Shown: in pieces, positions 63,201 through 64,000 of the stretch
Numbering within the stretch: position 1 is the stretch's first letter
Layout: every line of letters starts with the position of its first letter
NCBI GenBank assembly: GCA_037951165.1
Contig: JBBDHG010000107.1
Coordinates: forward strand, 1,337,501-1,401,500
Direction of reading: 5' to 3'
From: Lophius americanus
Taxonomy: Eukaryota; Chordata; Actinopteri; Lophiiformes; Lophiidae
Length of the DNA stretch: 64,000 bases
The notes under the pieces: generated by a model
The model's database searches: none
Seen by the model: the letters and a program-made list of their open reading frames with translations, nothing else
What the model was told of the DNA's origin: nothing
Program-made: the position numbers and the translations under genes

Positions 63201-64000
63201 CAAGCAGATGAAGGATTGTGGTTTTCCAAAGTAAAAGAGGAATTGTGGTATTGCCTGAGGAAGTCTGGAGTGACAGAGAAGTACGTTAGTGCGGTAGAGG
63301 CTATGTATGAGCGCGGCATAAAAGTGGTCAGGTGTGCAGGATGACAGATGAGGCAGGCAGGAGTCTCCATGGACTAAGATGGTGGCGAATGACTTCATGA
63401 TCTGTAGTGGGAACAGTTGGAAGAAAACCTGGGAAAGTGGAGACATGCGCCGGAGAGAAGAGGAAGGAAGTTAATTTCCAGCAAGAAAGGTTACATGTGT
63501 GTGAATGAAAGGGAGGCAGGTGGAACAGTGAGGATGAAATGAGCACAGATGAAGAACTTGTAAGAGTTTAAGTTCTCGTGGTCAACGGTTTAGAAGAAGT
63601 GGGAATGTGGGAAAGAGGTGAACAAGTACATGAAGGCCATTGAGATAAATATAACCACTGAACTTACATAAAATAACCGTTTATCTTAACAGATTAACCA
63701 GTAGGATGTATTTATTATTATCCAAAATGCGGCCACATACACATTTTACATCACTTCCTGTTCATTTTAAATATTTCAGTTTGGTGCATAAAAAGATTTT
63801 GTACACTCTTCTTATATTTCATTATTTGCCTTGAAACCTGAAGGGCGTTTTTGGAATATTGGTCTCACTCTCTGTGTTCTTTCCCATCAGCAATGGTTCC
63901 GACGAGTGCAGTTTAGGATCACCCAGTGATCCTAGCCTATCTCCTCTGGCATGGAGTGTCACCGGAAAATATTTGGCCTCCGCCATGGAGAAAATGGTCA
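24134..64000 (+). CDS. HERC1: HERC1, giant HECT/RCC1 E3 ubiquitin ligase (5' 53 coding exons; 3' end outside window)
   Basis: The coding start is ATG at 24160 and the frame is open through 53 spliced exons (listed singly) to the window edge: 10,759 nt, about 3,587 codons of roughly 4,860. HERC1 is a cytosolic and Golgi-associated E3 ligase with reported roles in membrane traffic (ARF/Rab exchange by RLD1), TSC2 and RAF1 turnover and neuronal maintenance. Domains seen: conserved N-terminus (MALMIPPVKLKWLEHLNSSW), first RCC1-like domain (about residues 377-747), acidic linker (about 1350-1390), SPRY (about 2030-2190), UBA-like (about 2827-2870), C2H2-like motif (about 3058-3079), acidic patch (about 3155-3180) and the start of WD40 (from about 3508). 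RLD2 and HECT must lie to the right. All introns are GT-AG and all joints keep frame, so the gene appears intact. The exons are packed into 40 kb. Confidence 0.96.
24139..24153 (+). promoter_or_regulatory. Upstream minimal ORF (4 codons) before the HERC1 start
   Basis: ATG GCT CCG GAG TGA lies in the same exon, ending 6 bases before the HERC1 ATG. It could lower initiation at the main start. Its upstream context (GCTAATGG) is moderate. Confidence 0.5.
25752..25847 (+). CDS. HERC1: HERC1 coding exon 2 (residues 318-349)
   Basis: Phase 0 at both ends; GSSADRSQWREPTR then DGLCSLYEAALCLFEE. Donor GTAAGA. Confidence 0.93.
26170..26660 (+). mobile_element. Non-LTR element 3' end (+)
   Basis: LWNSLPEDLRAK at 26,222-26,257 is the C-terminal motif of a LINE reverse transcriptase. 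It is followed by a long AT-rich 3' region, and lies in the HERC1 intron 25848-26738. Confidence 0.65.
26739..26933 (+). CDS. HERC1: HERC1 coding exon 3 (residues 350-414, RCC1-like domain begins)
   Basis: Phase 0 at both ends. Contains the first RCC1 blade strand CEVYVWGSNSSHQLVEG. Donor GTAAGA. Confidence 0.94.
27724..27960 (-). repeat. Diverged dispersed repeat, copy 2 of an inverted pair
   Basis: The reverse complement aligns with 17,559-17,795. It lies in the HERC1 intron 26934-28859. No coding content was recognised. Confidence 0.7.
28860..29171 (+). CDS. HERC1: HERC1 coding exon 4 (residues 415-518, RCC1 repeats)
   Basis: Phase 0 at both ends; acceptor CTCTGCAG. Two RCC1 blade motifs, ACGKGSYGRLGLGDSNNQ and FSWGDGDYGKLGHGNSS. 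Confidence 0.95.
29545..30050 (+). mobile_element. Decayed Tc1-like transposase
   Basis: The + strand, across frameshifts, gives NLTVTLVELHRSYVK, a segment like VRNKVLCSDETEIELCG, NQSPDRNPMECKWRDLKLGL, PSNLIELGRICREE and RLEAVITAN. This is the order and wording of the C-terminal two thirds of a fish Tc1/mariner transposase. Many stops; inverted terminal repeats not located. Inside the HERC1 intron 29172-30296. Confidence 0.7.
30297..30393 (+). CDS. HERC1: HERC1 coding exon 5 (residues 519-551, RCC1 repeat)
   Basis: Starts VVVCVSAGYRHSSAV, ends YTWGEGDFGRLG with the Gly codon split across the intron. Confidence 0.94.
30610..30753 (+). CDS. HERC1: HERC1 coding exon 6 (residues 551-599, RCC1 repeat)
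   Basis: HGDSNSRNIPTLVKDI, then CGSSHTIALSKDG and WSFGGGDNG. The last Gly codon is split. Confidence 0.94.
31180..31275. repeat. Teleost ACTTAAGTA-type interspersed repeat
   Basis: TTTTTACTTAAGTAGAGATT and GTGCTTCATCCACCACTG match the end of the common fish repeat whose inverse copy is at 1905-1985. Confidence 0.5.
31394..31521 (+). CDS. HERC1: HERC1 coding exon 7 (residues 599-641, RCC1 repeat)
   Basis: KLGHGDTNRVYKPKVVEALQ, then CAGSQSSLALTSTGQ. Ends in phase 0; donor GTTGGA is weaker than average. Confidence 0.93.
31817..31961 (+). CDS. HERC1: HERC1 coding exon 8 (residues 642-690, RCC1 repeat)
   Basis: VYAWGCGACLGCGSSEATAL, then IGDSHCLALSH; splits an Asp codon. Acceptor TTTTCAG. Confidence 0.94.
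33304..33475 (+). CDS. HERC1: HERC1 coding exon 9 (residues 690-747, last RCC1 repeat of RLD1)
   Basis: NEVYAWGNNSMGQCGQG, then ISAGTSHSLAWTALPRD; splits an Arg codon. The donor GTCAGC is weak. Confidence 0.93.
33799..33820. repeat. (GTAT)n microsatellite
   Basis: A short GTAT tetranucleotide run in the HERC1 intron 33476-34385. Confidence 0.8.
34386..34520 (+). CDS. HERC1: HERC1 coding exon 10 (residues 747-792)
   Basis: QVVAWHRPYCVDLEESTF through IPPLPFPSS; splits an Arg codon; donor GTAAAT. Confidence 0.93.
34723..34888 (+). CDS. HERC1: HERC1 coding exon 11 (residues 792-847)
   Basis: EHHNFLKLCLRLLSNHLALA, then SILGRQARPLRNLLFRLMD and DEIQE. Ends in phase 0 before an 84-nt intron that is itself free of stops in frame. 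Confidence 0.9.
34889..34972 (+). other. HERC1 84-nt intron, in frame and stop-free
   Basis: GTGAGG donor and CCGTCAG acceptor. Retention would insert 28 codons without a stop between EIQE and VIETL. Its removal restores the family sequence. Confidence 0.8.
34973..35098 (+). CDS. HERC1: HERC1 coding exon 12 (residues 848-889)
   Basis: AVIETLSVGATMLLPPLRER, then LHSLLPQGPDRWESLSKGQ. Start chosen because EIQE joined to xVIETL matches the family; retention of the intron before it would add 28 residues. Confidence 0.9.
35444..35665 (+). CDS. HERC1: HERC1 coding exon 13 (residues 890-963)
   Basis: RMQLDIILTSLQDHTHVASL, a variable Ser/Gly-rich middle, then HPDTHLAEILMKTLLRNLGF. Phase 0 at both ends. 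Confidence 0.94.
36674..36826 (+). CDS. HERC1: HERC1 coding exon 14 (residues 964-1014)
   Basis: DQAFGELEKNSDKLQQGTSS, then LHQLLCSLQKQLLAYCHIN. Phase 0. Confidence 0.94.
37210..37342 (+). CDS. HERC1: HERC1 coding exon 15 (residues 1015-1059)
   Basis: NSSSVALLHKHLQLLLPHAT, helical; ends splitting an Asp codon. Confidence 0.93.
37551..37742 (+). CDS. HERC1: HERC1 coding exon 16 (residues 1059-1123)
   Basis: VIYVSAAGSMLCQIINSLLL, then LLDLLPPLDRLNKLLPAA and EDQELQWPLH. Confidence 0.94.
37946..38170 (+). CDS. HERC1: HERC1 coding exon 17 (residues 1123-1198)
   Basis: LPQPALSWVWLVDLERTVAL, then GRCLGGMLQG and EEQDTAYWLKTPLFSNG. Confidence 0.94.
38524..38697 (+). CDS. HERC1: HERC1 coding exon 18 (residues 1198-1256)
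   Basis: LDAALSGNEEQKPFECTLRP, then ALTLGSSKEPANSLWINMQD. Followed by an 81-nt stop-free in-frame intron. Confidence 0.92.
38698..38778 (+). other. HERC1 81-nt intron, in frame and stop-free
   Basis: GTTTGA donor and GCTGCAG acceptor. Retention would insert 27 codons without a stop between YAISK and DWDN. Confidence 0.8.
38779..38893 (+). CDS. HERC1: HERC1 coding exon 19 (residues 1256-1294)
   Basis: DWDNASLSIESLLDTVSRFV, then LAALLKHTGLLGQGCGEG; acceptor GCTGCAG. Confidence 0.93.
38985..39105 (+). CDS. HERC1: HERC1 coding exon 20 (residues 1294-1334)
   Basis: YQPCKSLAEVYRSVYKVRNR, then IQTRSSSRERK. Phase 0 at its end; followed by a 2.5-kb intron carrying a minus-strand LINE. Confidence 0.92.
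39650..40830 (-). mobile_element. Decayed L2/CR1-like LINE (-)
   Basis: On the minus strand, in order along the element: VRRALRNINTRKAAGPDSV, GVPQGCVLSPILYALITQD with QATNFTDDTT (RT active-site region), a segment like LNIKKTEDIVVEIRKKRR, YLGVNITEDQSWD and SFFLRKLQRAGLPQ. These are successive RT blocks of a fish L2/CR1-type element. Frameshifts and stops are frequent. It sits opposite to HERC1 in intron 39106-41646. Confidence 0.8.
41063..41165. repeat. Teleost interspersed repeat fragment
   Basis: ACAGTCATACAATGGACAAC, GTGAAATTCTTTCTCTATG, GACCCATTCCTGAGGGAGCA and GTGGGTAGC resemble a very common fish repeat (recognised from memory, family name uncertain). Confidence 0.5.
41647..41818 (+). 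CDS. HERC1: HERC1 coding exon 21 (residues 1335-1392, acidic linker)
   Basis: ISDNQDSLDMDPQEHAFTRT, then a very acidic run (EEAELEERADRDREEGHQEQ and following DDEEEDREHE). A second AG 7 nt inside would break the frame. Donor GTAAGT. Confidence 0.92.
42307..42353. repeat. (TG)n microsatellite before HERC1 exon 22
   Basis: 47 bases of perfect TG, then (TATCTG)3, ending 56 bases before the exon 22 acceptor. Confidence 0.95.
42410..42737 (+). CDS. HERC1: HERC1 coding exon 22 (residues 1392-1501)
   Basis: KIFQCFLSAREVARSRDRER, a variable Ser/Gly-rich stretch, then EGQDLYTAACNSVIHRCALL and LLGVSPVLSEL. The acceptor (CACAATACAG) has a poor pyrimidine tract and lies 56 bases after a (TG)n run. Confidence 0.92.
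43128..43248 (+). CDS. HERC1: HERC1 coding exon 23 (residues 1501-1541)
   Basis: SESLSAESRSVQSSPNYRLM, then KSRSESDLSQPESDEESYTL. The donor GTATAC runs directly into a (CA)n repeat. Confidence 0.92.
43252..43280. repeat. (CA)n microsatellite at the HERC1 exon 23 donor
   Basis: The CA run begins at the fourth base of the intron, directly after GTAT. Confidence 0.95.
43375..43426 (+). CDS. HERC1: HERC1 coding exon 24 (residues 1542-1559)
   Basis: Only 52 nt: SGRRNIDLDLSFSNRKK. Donor GTAAAG. Confidence 0.9.
44714..44985 (+). CDS. HERC1: HERC1 coding exon 25 (residues 1559-1649)
   Basis: GLLHSSPDSLAESWSRAKLS, then LGIHALIDNMVSFISGDVG and EEPEESMSTSPQ-like KEPEESMSTSPQATILAMEQ. The middle differs from mammals; the end is strongly conserved. 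Confidence 0.92.
46069..46284 (+). CDS. HERC1: HERC1 coding exon 26 (residues 1650-1721)
   Basis: LRLEALHQIVVLISGMEEKG, then LLTSVRLQFLAGCFGLGTVG. Phase 0 at both ends. Confidence 0.93.
46765..46955. repeat. Teleost interspersed repeat fragment
   Basis: AAAGCGTTCTACAACACG, CAAATTGGGGTTCAGTATCT, GTAGATTGCAGGGGGTGCAG and CTGACCTTCCGATAAGCGGA match a widespread fish repeat in diverged form (from memory). Confidence 0.6.
47234..47354 (+). CDS. HERC1: HERC1 coding exon 27 (residues 1722-1762)
   Basis: DGVKAAKRSIQMEIQTAVHK, then IYQQLSVTLEKALQANKHHI. Confidence 0.93.
47536..47773 (+). CDS. HERC1: HERC1 coding exon 28 (residues 1762-1841)
   Basis: EAQQRLLLVTVFALSVRYQP, then LNVLSQLCGTETMLGQPLQL. 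A 38-base poly-C run lies 149 bases into the following intron. Confidence 0.93.
47923..47960. repeat. Poly(C) homopolymer, 38 bases
   Basis: An uninterrupted run of 38 C in the HERC1 intron 47774-48462. G-quadruplex/i-motif forming potential; true length may be uncertain because homopolymers are hard to sequence. Confidence 0.85.
48463..48635 (+). CDS. HERC1: HERC1 coding exon 29 (residues 1841-1899)
   Basis: TYADKLSPKVVQALLDLLCS, then QLKNLLSQAGV and a variable acidic/Lys-rich end (EDNKIEESADSEKKDVK). Confidence 0.93.
48940..49095 (+). CDS. HERC1: HERC1 coding exon 30 (residues 1899-1951)
   Basis: HTAELHLGDFLVFLRRVVSS, then KAIQSKMASPKWTEVLLNIA. Confidence 0.94.
49264..49370 (+). CDS. HERC1: HERC1 coding exon 31 (residues 1951-1986)
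   Basis: VPLVGNLRTRLLALHVLEAV, then LPACEANMEDDQMTQ; donor GTAAAC. Confidence 0.93.
49459..49569 (+). CDS. HERC1: HERC1 coding exon 32 (residues 1987-2023)
   Basis: VVERLFSLLSDCMWEAPIAQ, then AKHLAHIKERVQELRLQ. Phase 0. Confidence 0.93.
50087..50260 (+). CDS. HERC1: HERC1 coding exon 33 (residues 2024-2081, SPRY begins)
   Basis: GEAEEEDENLPVQEVSFDPE, then CCVVENGQGLTHGSGGKGYG. The acceptor is CAGCAG, so the exon may begin at 50087 or 50090, with or without one Gln. Confidence 0.92.
50330..50560. repeat. Degenerate GATA/GAAT-type tandem repeat
   Basis: Repeated ATAGAATGAT, GATAGATAGATGG and similar words fill most of the HERC1 intron 50261-50640. A similar shorter patch is at 49,105-49,210. 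Confidence 0.75.
50641..50880 (+). CDS. HERC1: HERC1 coding exon 34 (residues 2082-2161, SPRY core)
   Basis: FYIVKENRGNEGTCVGVSRW, then NGEQTLTLSSFTQGDFITCV and LDMEARTISFGKNGE, typical B30.2/SPRY strands. Preceded by degenerate GATA-type repeats. Confidence 0.95.
50985..51068 (+). CDS. HERC1: HERC1 coding exon 35 (residues 2162-2189, SPRY end)
   Basis: ESKLAFEDVDATELYPCVMF and YSSNPGEK, the last SPRY strands. Phase 0. Confidence 0.94.
51479..51685 (+). repeat. Teleost interspersed repeat (retroelement 3' region)
   Basis: CGGCTTCCTCCCACAGT, CTCAATTGCCCATAGGTGAG, TACCCCGCCTCTCG and GCTGGGATAGGCTCCAGC are hallmarks of a ubiquitous fish repeat, here in diverged form. Confidence 0.7.
51853..52406 (+). 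CDS. HERC1: HERC1 coding exon 36 (residues 2190-2374)
   Basis: VKICDMQMRGTPRDLLPGDP, then ATTQLIRILHRTDHWNHCIN and a charged variable stretch. It ends with VGGRCVHKQTGRHATLLGVV and KVQWDETEITI, a small beta-rich segment loosely like MIB/HERC2-type folds (tentative). Confidence 0.94.
53400..54036 (+). CDS. HERC1: HERC1 coding exon 37 (residues 2374-2586)
   Basis: FPTFWSPSDTPLYNLEPCEP, then DVARFRGLTASLLLDLTYLT, a long low-complexity polar stretch rich in Asn, Lys, Glu, Ser and His, and SYLYLGAMKTLSALLSCSKY at the end. This is the largest exon after exon 1. The acceptor CCATTAAAG follows a long pyrimidine tract. Confidence 0.93.
54201..54425. repeat. Compound (TG)n / (TATG)n microsatellite, 225 bp
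   Basis: TG runs with CTG interruptions, then TATG/TATATA blocks, then TG again, in the HERC1 intron 54037-54900. It gives spurious Val/Cys open frames. Confidence 0.95.
54901..55174 (+). CDS. HERC1: HERC1 coding exon 38 (residues 2587-2678)
   Basis: A variable start, then EEVEMRAALQFLMRHMVKRA and RSPIKRALGLADLERAQAMI. Acceptor ACATCTAG. Confidence 0.94.
55527..55737 (+). CDS. HERC1: HERC1 coding exon 39 (residues 2678-2748, Ser/Thr-rich)
   Basis: QTPVTTSPSASSTTSFMSSS, then LEDTTTATTPVTDTETVPAS and SPGVMPLSLL, a conserved disordered Ser/Thr stretch. Confidence 0.94.
55833..55999 (+). CDS. HERC1: HERC1 coding exon 40 (residues 2748-2804)
   Basis: QMFSSYPTTALGPIRRAQTP, then SSLPTSPSDEVGRRQSLTSP; disordered, with SP and TP sites. 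Donor GTAAGT. Confidence 0.93.
57055..57171 (+). CDS. HERC1: HERC1 coding exon 41 (residues 2804-2843, UBA-like begins)
   Basis: LSDPSSRLSTSPPPPAIAVP, then LLEMGFSLRQITKALDATG, the first two helices of a UBA-like fold. Confidence 0.92.
57456..57711 (+). CDS. HERC1: HERC1 coding exon 42 (residues 2843-2928, UBA-like ends)
   Basis: ARGEADAQNITVLAMWMIEH completes the UBA-like segment. Then a Gly/Ser-rich linker and YLCSPGDIVSADASEMEEGF. Confidence 0.92.
58277..58398 (+). CDS. HERC1: HERC1 coding exon 43 (residues 2928-2969)
   Basis: A variable start, then GRSAVGRKHRFDLAARTLLA. Followed by an 84-nt stop-free in-frame intron (58399-58482). Confidence 0.9.
58399..58482 (+). other. HERC1 84-nt intron, in frame and stop-free
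   Basis: GTAGGA donor and TTCCAAG acceptor. Retention would add 28 codons without a stop between LLARA and GLYRS. Confidence 0.8.
58483..58709 (+). CDS. HERC1: HERC1 coding exon 44 (residues 2969-3044)
   Basis: AGLYRSVQAHHSQSRREVSS, a short Gln run (LQQQQ), then DPGALYDFNLDEELEMDLDE and MWIPEVLDWPTW. The donor is GTGTGT. Confidence 0.92.
59015..59031. repeat. Short (TG)n before HERC1 exon 45
   Basis: 17 bases of TG, 28 bases before the exon 45 acceptor. Confidence 0.9.
59060..59328 (+). CDS. HERC1: HERC1 coding exon 45 (residues 3045-3134, C2H2-like motif)
   Basis: VVVCELCEANVANFNQHMKK followed by SH gives C-x2-C-x9-H-x4-H, a C2H2-like zinc site. A further CGSC pair occurs in YYLLCGSCREKYL. 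Also GYRSNGSYVDGWFGGECGSG. A (TG)n run lies about 28 bases before the exon. Confidence 0.93.
60034..60086 (+). CDS. HERC1: HERC1 coding exon 46 (residues 3134-3152)
   Basis: Only 53 nt: YKGQAPDLLGKQDSVYE. Acceptor TTTTCAG. Confidence 0.92.
60187..60387 (+). CDS. HERC1: HERC1 coding exon 47 (residues 3152-3219, acidic)
   Basis: EDWDMLDVDEDEKLTGEEEF, then AGPLGLSERRIVPEAVQFPD and NSMEETLLQI. Confidence 0.94.
60463..60637 (+). CDS. HERC1: HERC1 coding exon 48 (residues 3219-3277)
   Basis: GRVTLGEQAAALQNPHDRVM, then ALRRVTAAAQVLLARTMVMR; splits a Ser codon. Confidence 0.94.
60711..60752. repeat. Copy of the LINE 3' UTR segment found at 8611-8650
   Basis: Nearly identical over about 40 bases (ATAACGCA, TTTACATTTGGATCAAATCT, CAAAGTGCTACAA). 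It lies in HERC1 intron 60638-61119 without any coding part. Confidence 0.75.
61120..61387 (+). CDS. HERC1: HERC1 coding exon 49 (residues 3277-3366)
   Basis: GSSCSLAAGLESLGLTDIRT, then KPISCLAYLSTAVGCLASNS and AAKLLVQLCTQ. Confidence 0.94.
61507..61720 (+). CDS. HERC1: HERC1 coding exon 50 (residues 3367-3438)
   Basis: NLISAATGMNLTTVDDPIQR, then KFLPSFLRGVAEENKLITSP. The donor GTTTGT is weak but keeps frame. Confidence 0.93.
62598..62806 (+). CDS. HERC1: HERC1 coding exon 51 (residues 3438-3507)
   Basis: GPLELANALAACCLSSRLSS, then QHRQWAAQQLVRTLAAHDRD and CPFIKLEAHQGR. Ends in phase 0. Confidence 0.93.
62893..63020 (+). CDS. HERC1: HERC1 coding exon 52 (residues 3508-3550, first WD40 repeat)
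   Basis: CKKGLLATSGNDGTVRMWNV has the WD40 end signature (SGNDGTVRMWNV). The HERC1 WD40 domain begins here. Confidence 0.94.
63180..63640 (+). mobile_element. Decayed RTE-like LINE, RT middle part (+)
   Basis: The + strand reads ELWYCLRKSGVTEKYVSAVE, AMYERGIKVVRCAG, NDFMICSGNSWKKTWE and, after frameshifts, segments like LHVCE and VLVVNGLEEVG. This is the RT middle portion of the LINE group at 598, 2340 and 22,140. It lies in the last HERC1 intron of the window. Confidence 0.75.
63891..64000 (+). CDS. HERC1: HERC1 coding exon 53 (from residue 3550; cut by the window edge)
   Basis: SLGSPSDPSLSPLAWSVTGK, then YLASAMEKMV, the start of the second WD40 repeat. The exon continues beyond base 64000. 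Confidence 0.92.

Larger units (their letters stand above)
25111..63890 (+). other. HERC1 introns over 300 bases with nothing recognised
   Basis: I see no feature beyond ordinary AT-rich intron in 25111-25751, 30754-31180, 31962-33303, 33821-34385, 35099-35443, 35666-36673, 36827-37209, 38171-38523, 41819-42306, 42738-43127, 43427-44713, 44986-46068, 48636-48939, 49570-50086, 52407-53399, 55175-55526, 56000-57054, 57712-58276, 58710-59014, 59329-60033 and 61721-62597. The last part of 52407-53399 is a long pyrimidine tract before exon 37; 59,635-59,800 has weak resemblance to a LINE tail. Confidence 0.5.

Overview
The window is vertebrate nuclear DNA, almost certainly from a teleost fish (percomorph-like, species not identifiable). 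Genes are split by many short GT-AG introns, the spliced proteins closely match vertebrate DAPK2 and HERC1, and the non-coding DNA is full of decayed fish-type repeats (RTE-like and L2/CR1-like non-LTR elements, a Tc1-like transposon, long TG/CA microsatellites). No prokaryotic feature, rRNA, tRNA or CRISPR array was seen.

Layout. (1) 1-11,650: the 3' two thirds of DAPK2 on the + strand, in six coding exons. They run from the middle of the kinase domain to a long coiled-coil C-terminus of the DAPK2-beta type; the 5' exons lie left of the window. One intron (5687-8166) appears to be GC-AG. (2) 11,650-24,133: about 12.5 kb between the DAPK2 3' end and the HERC1 start codon. It holds a 53-unit 11-bp minisatellite, decayed reverse-transcriptase fragments on both strands, a candidate HERC1 5' non-coding exon/promoter near 18.1-18.45 kb, and a degenerate tandem array with a period of about 170-200 bp just after it. 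(3) 24,134-64,000: HERC1 on the + strand. I resolved 53 coding exons, all joined in frame, giving about 3,587 codons out of roughly 4,860 expected. They cover the N-terminus, the first RCC1-like domain, the long helical middle, the SPRY domain, a UBA-like segment, a C2H2-like zinc-binding motif and the first WD40 repeat. The second RCC1-like domain and the catalytic HECT domain lie beyond the right edge.

The two genes are not known to work in one pathway. DAPK2 is a Ca2+/calmodulin-regulated death-associated Ser/Thr kinase and HERC1 is a giant E3 ubiquitin ligase. From memory, the same neighbours in the same head-to-tail order occur on human chromosome 15q22, so this is conserved microsynteny. 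All mobile elements seen are fossils inside introns or between the genes; none has an intact open frame.

I found no wholly new biological system. The items most worth checking are the GC-AG intron of DAPK2, the apparent absence of the calmodulin-binding exon, three short stop-free in-frame HERC1 introns, TG/CA repeats abutting HERC1 splice sites, a perfect 18-bp hairpin, a diverged inverted repeat pair, the structured minisatellite and the tandem array next to the likely HERC1 promoter.
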